This document shows, in pieces, positions 47,727 through 58,548 of a stretch of 64,000 bases of DNA. The notes under the pieces are model-generated. The model had not been told where the DNA came from. It ran no database searches and worked only from the letters and a program-made list of their open reading frames with translations. The stretch covers positions 50,614 through 114,613 of the forward strand of contig MDYQ01000064.1 in assembly GCA_003024175.1 (NCBI GenBank). Reading direction: 5' to 3'. Position 1 is the stretch's first letter. Each line of letters opens with the position of its first letter. The stretch is from Planoprotostelium fungivorum. Its lineage: Eukaryota; Evosea; Variosea; Cavosteliida; Cavosteliaceae. A program made the translations under genes and the position numbers.

Positions 47727-50715
47727 ATGAACCGTCGGTTACGACGAGCTCAGAGATACCGGGATGACACTTCCAATGTGATCATCGACGAGAAACTCAA
47801 GCAAGTTCTGCAGATCTTGGATCAACCGAGTGCCACATCTGGAAAGGTATGATGATGTGCACATCATACCTCCTCCTCTTTTGATCTCAATATATCAGAT
47901 CTCAGAGACCCCAACAAGCGCGCTCACTGCCGCTTTGAGGTGATCCGAATATGATCACTCGAATCGTTATTCATCACGAACAGGAATCTGAGGCCGAATG
48001 CCTGGCGATACGCGGTTTACACATCGAACAAGGAGGAAGTACCACACCCGATTCCGAGTGATACATCTTCTGAACACGAGGATCGTGTAGTTTGGAGCGA
48101 CTACGAAGATAGGACACCTCTATCTCTGGACGGTACATAACACTTCAAAGCTTATCTGATTAAGTGTAGAGTGTGTGGATGCTCAGAATGGGGAGCTGCT
48201 CGTCGTAGAGTCTTTCTTCGGCGATGACATCACCATTTCCGATTTCTTGCCTCTCAGATTCACAGTCAAGTTGAAGAACGCACACAATGGTAGGTATCAC
48301 ACGTTGGATCCGAATCTGATCATATCAGTGGATCTTTTTGCCGTCTTCCTGTGGCCTTCTACATATCCATCCGTTCCTCCCGAAGTCACCATCAGGTATT
48401 CGACTTCGCATCCATCGATCATCTCATTCGATCAGGTGCAATAAGACCCACGGACCGACTGCGGCAGAGATAGAGTCTTTGGAAACGTGGACAGATGGGA
48501 TGGTGATCGAGTGCATCACCTCATCGATTGACCATCATAGGTCTCGCGATCGATCGACACCATCACCATCGTAGAGATGATCGAAAATCGACTGAGTCAC
48601 ACGCACTTTGATCTGGAGAGAAGGGTGGAGAAACAGTTGGGGGTGTACACGAAAGCATTCCAAGAGATGACAGGTTGTCGTTATGATGTCATAGGGGCCG
48701 ACAGAGTGGCCGTATTGAGGGAGCAGATGGTGGGATGTCTGTCCGAGAATTTTCATTGAAATTTCCAGATCGATGACGTGTCGAATCGTCTCAAAGTCTC
48801 AAAGACTAACGCTGCGACGTTTTTGGCTCGTTGTAGATGGCAGACAGGTATCCATCATTTTCTTAATTCCTCGTCTGATTGCATGAAACAGAGGACATCA
48901 AGAGAGATCACGCGGAAGCTCTGAGGAGCAATACAGTTGATCGAGTGAGTTTCTCAGCCTTCATCAACTCACTTCACATCAGTACATCCAATCGGTTCTG
49001 GGAACAAAGAGGGATAGAGAGCAGAGAGAATTGACCGTGGAGGATTGTACAAAGTCCTACGAATGTTCAGGTGATACATCGTCATCTCATCTGTGATCAT
49101 GTGATGATCGTGTCTGATCAACTATATAGTGTGCTGCGATGAGTTTCCTTATGATGAAGTGTCCGGTTCATCTTGTGGCCATTTCTTTTGCTCCGACTGC
49201 TACACCTCTTACCTTCGCATTTCCATTCAGAGTGGAGGTACATCCATCAAATCCTCCATCATCATCATCACCCACATCATCATCATTATCATCATCATTA
49301 CCACATCATCATTATCATTACCCACATCATCATCTAGTCGATGAACTGACACTCGTTCAGGTTCTTCCGGTGTCATCACGTGCCCGGGGCATCGATGCAG
49401 AAAGGCCCTCGATTCTGCTATCATCTCTTCCATGCTACCCGATTACGATAGCCACTGTCAATTCGTTCAACTCTCCCTCAAAGCCTTCAGCTCTCTCAAC
49501 CAGAAGACTTTCTACTGCCCTTCGAGAACGTGCGAGTACCAGATCAACTGTGAAGGTCACGTTCAGATGGGAGCACTTCAGTGTGCCTGTGGTGAGATCT
49601 GGTGCATCCGATGTGAGAATGGATTCCATTGGCCGATGACTTGCGATGAGTTCAAGTGAGTTTCAATCCCCTGTGAATGTCTATACCGATCTCATCTATT
49701 AACGTGTTACTGTGTCATTCAAATGGAGGAATCTGAAGGAAGGACAGGAAGTCAGCCGATGTGATCATATCGGATAGTTCGACAAAGTGGATCAAAGAGA
49801 TGACCCAAAAGTGAGATGGATGATTAGAAGTGAGTTGACGCCACGAAGGTGTCCAAAGTGTTCGAGAGATATCGAAAAAGATGGAGGATGCAATCACATG
49901 GGTCAGTCTCATCCTCCTCACCATCATCATCACTGACATCATCATCACTGACATCATCATCACTGACATCATCATCACTGACATCATCATCACTGACATC
50001 ATCATCACTGACATCATCATCACTGACATCATCATCACTGACATCAACGTCAGTCTGTCAGTGCAGATACGAATTCTGCTGGAGATGCGATTCACCCTGG
50101 AACGGTACACACTACCAGTGCAACCACGTCAAGAAGACCTACTTCGAGCAGATACGCGACACGCCCTTCCAAATCGAGCCCACGGACATGATCGAAGCCG
50201 TTCAGTTCGATTTGAGGATCAGAGGACAAGTGAGATTGAGCCTGAAGGCAGCCAACAAGAGGGGTTCACCATTGGATCCTCTGCAAGTGGAGAGCATGAG
50301 AAAGCTGCTCGAGTTGATCGCCATTTCAAGACACGTGTCGATCAATTGCACGTGGCTCGTCAAAGGGGGACAGAGAAAGAAAGTCGGAGACTTCAAACAG
50401 TTGATGAACAAGATGACAGAGGTCATCTTCAGCGCATCCAACCACATATTGGACGATAGCGTTGCGAGCGTGAGTCATTCTGTTTCTCTTGTTCTTCCTC
50501 TTCAGAGGGGAGCTGATGTGAGACAGATGAATAGTCATGCGAAGATGATGAAGGATACGATGAGGCAGCTGTTGGAGAAGGATCTTGCCTCGACAAGAAA
50601 GAGAATGGAGGCAGAGAAAGTGGGGAAGACAGAGATGGGAAAGGAAGAGATCGAGACGATACTGAACAATTTCAACATGGCATTCAAAACGGTGCAGGTG
50701 ATCGACCATGGGTAA
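47727..50715 (+). CDS. RWD-RBR (RNF14/Ariadne-like) E3 ubiquitin ligase
   Basis: The start MNRRLRRAQRYRDDTSNV leads to an RWD domain (ELLVVESFFGDDITISDFL, RFTVKLKNAHN, DLFAVFLWPSTYP). Then RING1 (VCCDEFPYDEVSGSSCGHFF, CSDCYTSYL), an IBR (FYCPSRTCEYQINCEGH, LQCACGEIWCIRCENGFHWP) and RING2 (RCPKCSRDIEKDGGCNHM, then CQCRYEFCWRCDSPWNG). The catalytic cysteine of RBR ligases is expected in RING2, just after the CNHM region. The helical C-terminus (QVESMRKLLELIAISRHVS, DVRQMNSHAKMMKDTM) resembles an Ariadne domain. RWD plus RBR matches RNF14/ARA54. A minisatellite-bearing intron interrupts RING2 right after CNHM. About 730 residues. Confidence 0.88.
49922..50042. repeat. 15-bp minisatellite, 8 copies, in RING2 intron
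   Basis: CATCATCATCACTGA repeated eight times without interruption. It lies within the intron that splits RING2 of the RBR ligase. The unit is a multiple of three and stop-free in the coding frame. Confidence 0.95.
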
Positions 50716-50895
50716 TGATTGTCATGAGCTGATGTTATGAAGACGTGACGGATGGAATGAAGATAAATGAAATTGTTGATTGATGATGGACTTTTCTTCA
50801 AACGAGCCAATTAGGAGATTTGAAATTGCGACTTTTATTCTCCAACGGCTGTTGTTCCATCATCGCGCAGATTTACGGGAGCGACACGATCGATC

Positions 50896-53708
50896 ATGAG
50901 CTGGTGGTTTGGTTCGGCAGGAAGCCTGTTGAATCAAGTGGGCGAGATCGTTGCTCCTACAGTTAAGACACCATTACAATCTTTCAAAAATCACTGGAGG
51001 AACATCAGACACTTTTATATCGACCAACAGTGTGAGAAGAGACGCGTATATATCGTCTATCAGATCGATAAAAATGTCTGACGATGGGAATCAGATGATG
51101 TGGAGAGTTTTCAGGCGTCAGGATTACCAGAGGATTTAGTGTCTATGATCACCATTCTGTTGGAAGAGGAGAGAGAAGCTAAGAGAACGAAACGTCCTGA
51201 GATGTTTCAACCTTGCCTAGAGTTCTTCATGTCTAATCGCATCATGGAGACTATCTGCTACCTGGCAGAAAAAGATGTGAGCGAAGATTACAACATCATC
51301 GATACAGAACAGTTGAATCAATCTACATCATTTCCGCTTCGCCTAGTGTTGAATGATGGTACAGACGCCGAAGGGTATCCGTAGGATGATCCTCTCTCTG
51401 ATCTCACAGATGCTGAACGACATGCCACACTCCATCCTCCCCAACATGAGCATCCACCGACCCGTTCGAAACCTCCTCGTCAAACTCTCTCGGACAGAAG
51501 ACGTGGAAAACTCTGAATTCGTCACCTTTCTCAGCGTCATCGTCAATCTCCTCAAGCGAGACCCCACGCTGATCGGTGAGTCCTTGATCATCCACCACTT
51601 CCTAACCCACCACCAGGATTTTTCTTCGAATATTCGAAGGCGGGAGGAGATCATCCGGAGTCGAGGACGAATACTCCGGCGCAATTGATGGTGTTGGAGG
51701 GTGAGATTAGCGTAGAATGACGTCACGTGACGTCATCGCAGGTACGTTCAATGTTGAGAACGGTACGTTGACTCCACTACCACCGATTCCCACGGAGGGA
51801 CCAGACAGGCCCATTCCTGGGAGAGAAGCTCCACCAGCGGAGGTGAAAATTGTCACATTGGCACGTCTGACTGTTCCCAGGAAAAGATAGAGAAGGAGCA
51901 ATCGACTACCGAGGGCTCCACCGAGGTGACCGTCGCGAATATTCATGCCCCCACACCCTAACCCACCCAGCCGACATTCACGGTAGATTTCGTTCTCATT
52001 CCAGCCCTCCTGGCGCATTGTAAAGACGAAGGAGTGGCGGGAGAGAGGGCGAGGGAGTCTCTCTTGAACATCTTACAGTTCAAAGATGAGCCCGTGCTCG
52101 CTGATTATCTCCTCACAAAATGCACCCTCTTGGGTGAAGTGGTGAGAATCTGTCGACGTCACGATTCGATGTACGTAGACTCAATCTCGATGTAGATCAC
52201 AGATCTGGCCAGATCTTACAGGGCCTTACCGCAGATCCGAGGAGATCGATTTCCATCGGAGAGATCTCCGCAGTGCAATGCATTCGTGAAGCACATCAAA
52301 TGGTGCAGCGACATGTTGTGCTTAGACAAGACGGTCAGTCGATGTCGCGTGATTCGATGGATCTGATGTCATCAGGAATTAGTCGATCGATTGGAAGGTC
52401 TGGTGGAGGAGGGATTCTGTAACACGCTCGTCAGCTCTTCCATATTGCAATCGTGAGTGTGATGTGATCGTTATCCACTCAAAAGTATAGTGATGAGAAC
52501 GTGGCCGCGTCTGCGACTTATTACCTCGCAGAAGCTTTCCCAGTGCTGAAGGGGAAACTGAGGGGACTCCTGGTGGATTTTATTCTGGGGGTGTGTATCT
52601 ACAATGTTGTAGATGGTCAAATTCTCTAGGATTTCGACGAGGTAGAGACGGAAGACGAACAGATGGAACATCTTGTCAGAGCGACCGTTCTACAACGTAT
52701 ATCCTCTCCACACGAAGCCGTAAGTCTCGTTCGAATGCGCTCCACCGACGATCCTTCAGCTGAGCTCGGCCACTCTGATGTTGTTGGATGCAATGGTCGA
52801 TTCACACGATCAGAAGATCATGCACAACCTCATCTTACGTAACCTGAAGCCCAACTATCACCTCTCTCGACACAACATCGATCTACAACTCGACAACGTA
52901 CAGTCTGATATCGCCAGGTGCAGACATGCATCGGAAAATTTCTCACCCCCACAGTTTCCTGACACTGCTCCCGGACACAGAGACGGTGCACTCTGCCTCC
53001 TCTTACAACAACTACCTCTTAGATGCACAGACCGCCATCATCAATTGCAAGCACGATTGTGAAGGTTGGACGCCAGACGAAGGTCTACCCACCCAGGATC
53101 AAGTTCGCTCGAAGAGAGCCGCAGGGCAACCGGTGGAGATCGAATTGGCCGGTTGTAGTGAGAGCGAGGCCGTCGAACTGTTTTACGGCGGAGGCTTATT
53201 CTTCCAGGTGAAAGATCTCTGTGAACGAAGACTGACGCCCAACAGACGCTGATGAATCGACTCCAACAGGTTTTAGATCGTCCACTCACGTCGAACCTTG
53301 TCCTGACTGGTCTCATATCAAAGATGTGTCACTATCCCCTACCCCACCTCTACACTTTCCTCTTGTGTAAGAGTTCACATCGACCCGGAATCCAATCTCT
53401 GTGGTTGACCTTACAACAAGTGAGATGTCGCCTGGAAAGTGAAGGCGGCGTTGATGTGTCTACAGATATCAAAGGAAGTGAGCGAGAGGGCCAAGACAGT
53501 GGATGCCTTTCATGAGAAGTTGTCCAGGGCGAGGACAGCCATCATTGATGATGAGCCGCAAGTTCCTGGCTGGTGAGTTGGTGTGACGTGAAATCGACTG
53601 AGCAGTATCAGTGATGAGAAGCATCTCAGACTTCTCTTGGGTGTAGTGGTGATGGAGGAGTTTGCAAAGGAATTAGCAGGTACTTTGGCCTCATGGGCAA
53701 GCCAATAA
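50896..53708 (+). CDS. FHIP (FAM160) family dynein-adaptor subunit
   Basis: Member of the FTS-Hook-interacting protein family, part of the FHF complex that links endosomes to dynein. The start MSWWFGSAGSLLNQVGEI is followed by LQSFKNHWRNIRHFYIDQQ, EDLVSMITILLEEEREAKRT, CLEFFMSNRIMETICYLAE, QGVRRMILSLISQ-like residues, SILPNMSIHRPVRNLLVKLS, EFVTFLSVIVNLLKRDPTLI and GFFFEYSKAG. The second half has FILIPALLAHCKDEGVAGER, ARESLLNILQFKDEPVLADY, LLLDAMVDSHDQKIMHNLI, RLQQVLDRPLTSNLVLTGLI, CHYPLPHLYTFLL and the C-terminal VVVMEEFAKELAG, all in the FHIP order. About 750 residues, 12 or so short introns. The TAA stop overlaps an AATAAA. Confidence 0.9.
52597..52614. repeat. Full intronic palindrome copy
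   Basis: ATCTACAATGTTGTAGAT in an intron of the FHIP gene. Confidence 0.85.
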
Positions 53709-53709
53709 A
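53704..53709 (+). promoter_or_regulatory. AATAAA overlapping the FHIP stop codon
   Basis: CCAATAAAT: the TAA at 53706-53708 is both the stop codon and the core of the polyadenylation hexamer. Confidence 0.6.
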
Positions 53710-53887
53710 TTGTGATTTGAAATGTCTGTGCACACATTCACCCTCGTGCACACACAAAGCACCTCTTACCTCAGGGCCATTGTTCACTCCATATTCTACC
53801 AATGAATATAGTGGAACAATCGAAAGCCAGCCCCAGCAAAAACATTGACGAAATACAACCAGACGAACAGATACGACGTACGATGTG

Positions 53888-55331
53888 ATGGCAAATCATC
53901 TTCTGAGAGGCGTCACACTCGAGCACTTGGTCAACGTCAGGAGATCGGTCGTAAAGAGTGGAGATGTTAATCATGCCATCTCCACTTTGAACAACTCCTC
54001 TAAATTCATCACTCGACAAGTTCCAATCCGGTTCGAGTGAGTCTCATTTCCACTGCAGGTTGTCTGATCGACCAGAGATCAATTGGCATACATTCGACAT
54101 CATGTTCCCACAAGACTTTTGCAATCTGGTTCGCTTCTGCGACTGTTTCGATGTTTCACCGATTCAGCCGAGAGAATCCGTTCTCATTCAAAAGATTGCA
54201 GCGGTGAACAACAATGGAAGGTGTAGATGTCCCTGCATCTCAGTTCCTAAGCCGTACAGGATATCCTCAAGTCAATCAGCATCGTCAAATCTACTCTAGA
54301 CGAAGATGTCTCCTCCGTCGTATCATCTTTGAAAGATGAAGTGAGTGCTCGCGAACACTTGCATCTGTGATGACGAGACCTCAGATCGAGAAACAGAGTC
54401 GAATTCATCGACAACCTCTCAATTCATTGGAATCAGATCGATTGGATGATGTCCTCCAGAGGACACACTATGCAGTGATCGGACTTCGTGTCTTGTTCGA
54501 CTTTTACAACGCTGCTTATTCGTGGAAGGGCATTCTATCGGGAGAGGTGATACACCATTCACCTCATACTGTCCTCATCAACCTGGCAGATGAAAGACAT
54601 CGACTTAGAATCTGAACTGAGAGAGGTGGTCAGCGAAAAGTGTAACGTGAAGAACGTCATACTCACGGCAGCCGGTGACGCCTCTTCTCATTTTCTGGAG
54701 AAATATGGAGAGAACATGGATGTCACCATCGATGGCGACATCGATGCGAACATGGTGAACCTCATCATCATCACATCTCATCCTCTATTCCATCTCCCTA
54801 TCCTCCACTCTAATCTTAACGTCCTTCAGGTGTGTGTGGAATCACATCTCTATTTCATAATGTTGGAGTTGTTGAAGAACAGTATGAAGGCCACGATCGA
54901 TCACAATGGAAGAGAGAACGATCTACCACAGATCAAAGTATCCATCAGTAAGCCAGCCAAGAGAGACGTACTGGCCGTACAGGTGACTGTGGACTGACGA
55001 CATTTGTTGACTCGTTGTAGATCGTCGATCGTGGTGGTGGCTTCTCACCGAGTGACAAGGAAAAGATCTTTCGGTTCTTCCACACCAATGAGGTGAGGGT
55101 AATCTAAGAGGAAACTGATCGTTGTAGATAGCGGCGACACCGACTTACACGTATTCTGGCAATTTCGGTGCACCCTTCTCAGGCTTGGGTTGTGGTCTGT
55201 CTCTTTCAAGAGTCTACGCGAGGTACATGGGAGGGAACATTGATGTCTTACCGTTCATCGGTAGGGGTACAGACTCAGTGGTCACCCTCAGATGTGATGG
55301 CAAATCAACTGACATCAGCTACATGAAATGA
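53888..55331 (+). CDS. PDK/BCKDK-like mitochondrial protein kinase
   Basis: GHKL-fold kinase of the pyruvate/branched-chain dehydrogenase kinase family, which phosphorylates E1 subunits in the matrix. Exons: MANHLLRGVTLEHLVNVRR, FITRQVPIRFELSDRPEINW, FCNLVRFCDCFDVS, helical HYAVIGLRVLFDFYNAAYSW. The ATP-binding core has N-box SHLYFIMLELLKNSMKATID, G1 box IVDRGGGFSPSDKEKIFRFF, TYTYSGNFGAPFSGLGCGLS (G2) and LSRVYARYMGGNIDV with RGTDSVVTLRC. It ends DISYMK. A mitochondrial presequence is not obvious at the chosen start, so an upstream exon is possible. It follows the FHIP gene on the same strand by 179 bp. Confidence 0.85.
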
Positions 55332-55669
55332 GATAAACCAATTTGGCCCATTCTGCATTTGAAAGTCTCACCTTGTGTCTTCTGATAATCCATAGCATGT
55401 TGTCATGTGATCGTTCTTCGGGTTAATCCTTCGAGTTTCAATGAAGATCGTCTACAACGGATCAGTCTCAATGCTGGGTATCTTTGTCCTCCTGCACATT
55501 TTCTCGTGAGAAGTCTGGTTCGAGTCTTCGTGACATAAGGCTCCTCGCCGACCCGCTCTATGACATGCGAAAAATAGCTATTTCACCGTGTCCTGAATTG
55601 AGATGTCCTCCCTATACTGCTAAGTGGGTAGAGAAGGCAGGGATCTTCTTATTTTCCGCCGATCTCGCG
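55332..55669. other. Intergenic spacer
   Basis: 338 bp between the PDK-like stop and the FAD-oxidase start. It holds one GTCTACAACGG half-site near 55,449 and otherwise nothing recognised; an in-frame extension upstream of 55670 is open but lacks a leader. Confidence 0.5.
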
Positions 55670-57550
55670 ATGACAAGTGTCCTCCTGTTGGCCACTCTCG
55701 CCGTTGGTCTCTCCGCTCTTCCAGAATTCACCTGCAGGCCCGGACAGGCCTGTTGGCCCAGCGCTCGAGAGTGGAGAATCTTCAACAAGACTGTAGGAGG
55801 GAATCTTCATGCCACAGTTCCCATCGGTGCACCGTGCTTCCCTTCATCGCCCTTCTATAATATAACCACGTGTAACGCCATCAAGGCCAGCTACAAAGAC
55901 GCCTCCTTTAGACAGAGCTTCTCAGGAAACGGCTTAGAATACACCAACTACGAGTCATGTGGAAACTTCAGCTGCCTTCCTTCCGTCTATGGACCTCAGA
56001 CTGCCAACTGTTCTCTTGGACGACTCTCTAGTTATTTCGTACGAGTGCAGAACCGTCGTCACGTTGCTGCTACGGTCGCATTCGCCACCCTCCACAACAT
56101 TCGTCTCGTCATTCGCAACACTGGACACGATTACCTTGGCCGCAGCTCTTCCGCCAACTCTTTGGCGCTGGTCACACAAGATTTGAAGACCATCCAGATC
56201 ATCGAGAAATTCAAATCCTTCAACTGTCCCCCCGCCGATGATTCAAACGTCGGTGTCATCGGTGCTGGTGTCGTCTCATCTGAGGCCACTACCTACTTCA
56301 ACTCGAAGGGATTTGCCGTTGCTGCCGGATCGTGCCCCTCTGTAGGAACTGCTGGTGGTTTTGGTCAGACTGCTGGTCACGGACTCTACGCGAGAGGTTA
56401 TGGACTGATGGTGGACATGGCAGGTGAGATTGATCGAACATTCTAAATCAGATGGACGATCTGACTCGCCACCACAGTCGAGTTCGACGTGATGACCGTC
56501 GGCGGACAGTTCCTAACCATCAACCGATGCAACAACCCTGACCTCTTCTGGGCCATGCGGGGTGGCGGTGGATCCTCTTACGCCATCCTCCTCCGATACA
56601 AGTTCAAATTGATCCCCCTTCAGCCCATTGTCATGTACGTCTTCCGCGCCACCTTCACCGCCCCTGCCTCAAAGAAGGCCTCCGACAGTCCCTACGTTCG
56701 TCCATTCCTCACGAGAATCGCCCAGAACGAGCTGACATGGGCCGCCAACAACATGAGTGGTTCCAACTGGATCGGACTCAACATCGTCGAGACCTTCGAT
56801 ATCCTGCCAGTCGGTGATGATCCCCTCACCGTCATCAAGAACCTCACGGCGAGCTACCGTCAGTACATGCTGGGCCTCCCCAACATCACCGTGATCGAGG
56901 ACGAGTACAAAGTCTTCTCTTCTCAGGCCGATTTTGCCAACGCTACCTCCGAAGTCCTCGGTCGTCGTGGCTCTGTGGGTGTCTCTCCCATCCTCAGCTC
57001 TCGTTTGGTGCCATCCACTCACTTTGAGGACGAGGACAACATCTCCCTCTTGGTCGACGCCATCATAGACGGCATGGACTCCACCGCTGCTCTCGGCGGC
57101 ACCCTCTCCGTCACCATCCATAAGACCACACCCTCGAACAACGCCGACCCCATGGGGCAGACTTCCACTAACCCGGGATGGAGGAATGCCAACTGGTTCG
57201 TCATCATGTCTAACGGTTGGGTGCAAGGACTGCCCGACAGTTTCATTCAAATGGTCACGGCCAACGTCAGGAGCGCCATCAAGCCTCTCATCACCCTGAC
57301 CTCCACCTCCAAGGACAAGTACGGATTGACTTACAGTAATGAGGCCGATTACCAAGAGGAGAACTGGAGGGAGGTCTTCTTCGGAGGACACTATGACAAG
57401 TTGTTGGCCGTCAAGAACAAGTACGATCCTCTGAACATCCTCAACTGTTGGAGATGTGTGGGATTCATTGGTGAGACGGATCCTATGTACTCGTGCTTCT
57501 CCGGAAAGGGTGCCACTCTCTCGGATTTGGGTGTCACCGCCACCCGATAG
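55670..57550 (+). CDS. Secreted berberine-bridge-type FAD-linked oxidase
   Basis: Two exons, about 608 residues. The start at 55670 is chosen for its signal peptide (MTSVLLLATLAVGLSALPEF). The FAD-binding PP-loop region follows: VRVQNRRHVAATVAFATLHN, IRLVIRNTGHDYLGRSSSAN, where the His of NTGHDYLG is the expected 8-alpha-histidyl FAD link. GVVSSEATTYFNSKG and GFGQTAGHGLYARGYGLMVD come next; no second Cys flavin link is visible, so mono-covalent attachment is inferred. After a 53-nt intron: NPDLFWAMRGGGGSSYAIL, then the substrate domain and the BBE C-terminal motif KYDPLNILNCWRCVGF. Many N-glycosylation sites. Family members oxidise sugars, alkaloid-type or polyketide substrates; the substrate here is unknown. 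AATAAA at 57554. Confidence 0.92.
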
Positions 57551-57589
57551 GCGAATAAATTTTGAATAGTATTACTCCACTTTACAATC

Positions 57590-57925
57590 ATCCATATGAA
57601 TATTCCATTGTCTTTGGTGTCAGGATCAGCCAAGCTTGAGAGGTGTTTGTACAAATTCTGCTGAATCATGCTTGATTGTACGTGCGTAATATAATGGTGC
57701 CTGTCCGCTATCATCTTGTGCTTTGGGATTTACTCCAGCTTTGAGGACTGCCTTTGTTGATAGGTATCTTCTGTGTGATATAGCATTATGCAGGGTTTAA
57801 GGCATCCTTTGATCATCTGGTAATTCAGCCAAAGCAAGATTGGAACCGTCATGCGTGCACGGAGACTATTTGCGCATGATTTCGGCTCCTAATGTGGTAA
57901 TTCCTCTTTGTTCATCATAGAGTCT
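57590..57925 (-). pseudogene. Ankyrin-repeat pseudogene fragment
   Basis: Minus-strand reading shows ankyrin-like sequence broken by stops: LGAEIMRK, stop, CTHDGSNLALAELPDDQRMP, stop, TLHNAISHRRYLSTKAVLKA, GVNPKAQDDSGQAPLYYAR, IKHDSAEFVQTPLKLG, then a one-base shift to LADPDTKDNG. The GxTPLHxA and GADPxxKDxxG patterns are recognisable although decayed. No consistent set of GT-AG introns removes both stops and the shift, so a dead copy is likelier than an intron-rich gene. Confidence 0.55.
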
Positions 57926-57969
57926 CTACCTGGGAAGAAAATGGCTCGTGCATGAAATATCTTGATGAT

Positions 57970-58490
57970 TTATGTGTTTGACAGGTTGAGAGATAGCGAT
58001 CGGCTGTTGTCTATGTCTATCCCCTCACGAAGACATAGCCACCTCCTACGATCCCACCTCTTCATCGTCGAACGGTCGCTCGTTGAAGCCATCCTGTTCC
58101 CAGATCCGCAACCAGATTCTTTCCGCCTGGAACACCGTCAGAGTGGACCACATGAGCCATCGTCTCTAGCGTAGAACGAGAGAAGAAGTAGAGGGTGAGG
58201 GAGAAGAAAGAAAGGAAAGGGACAGAGGAGACAAGGTTGCCGAGAGATACCGAGGGAATCTCGCCGTCCGGGGTTTGGGGGTCGGAGAGTTATTCGAATC
58301 AGAGGACCATTGCAACCTCATAGCCCTCGTCGAGCTATCTTCATACATTACGCTGCATCGACGTATCCGAATAAACGTAGAACCTCTCTTCTGGTGAGAC
58401 GATCTGTTTCATAAACAACACGTCACCCTGATGACGGTGCCGTCTGTGATATAGAAGCGATTATAGAGTTCTCAATTGAAATTCTGATCG
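57970..58490 (-). other. Unresolved exon-like pieces, minus strand
   Basis: Two stretches look coding: GDVLFMKQIVSPEERFYVYS (DTSMQRN follows) at about 58,345-58,425, and RRWLMWSTLTVFQAERIWLR, IWEQDGFNERPFDDEE at about 58,055-58,165. A pyrimidine-rich GT-AG intron separates the second from LSDPQTPDGEIPS upstream. Several stops lie between pieces, and no start or end could be fixed. It could be a gene with unusual introns, or part of the same decayed locus as the ankyrin fragment. No function can be named. Confidence 0.35.
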
Positions 58491-58548
58491 TCAGAACAGA
58501 CGAACACATTGGAGGACATTCGATCTGGGGAGGTAACCTTCATATATC

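Noticed and set aside
49922-50042. CRISPR-like direct repeats
   Set aside because: The copies are contiguous with no spacers and lie within an intron of a eukaryotic gene; it is a minisatellite.
49849-50715. A long frame reading through the minisatellite into the RBR C-terminus
   Set aside because: It starts inside RING2 and reads the intron as repeated SSSLT. Splicing out the repeat restores CNHM next to the Cys-rich CRYEFCW block, so the intron reading is preferred.
53883-55308. A 17-bp exact repeat GATGTGATGGCAAATCA near both ends of the PDK-like gene
   Set aside because: Both copies are coding in different frames, and the first part is low-complexity GATGTGATG, common here. Chance is an adequate explanation.
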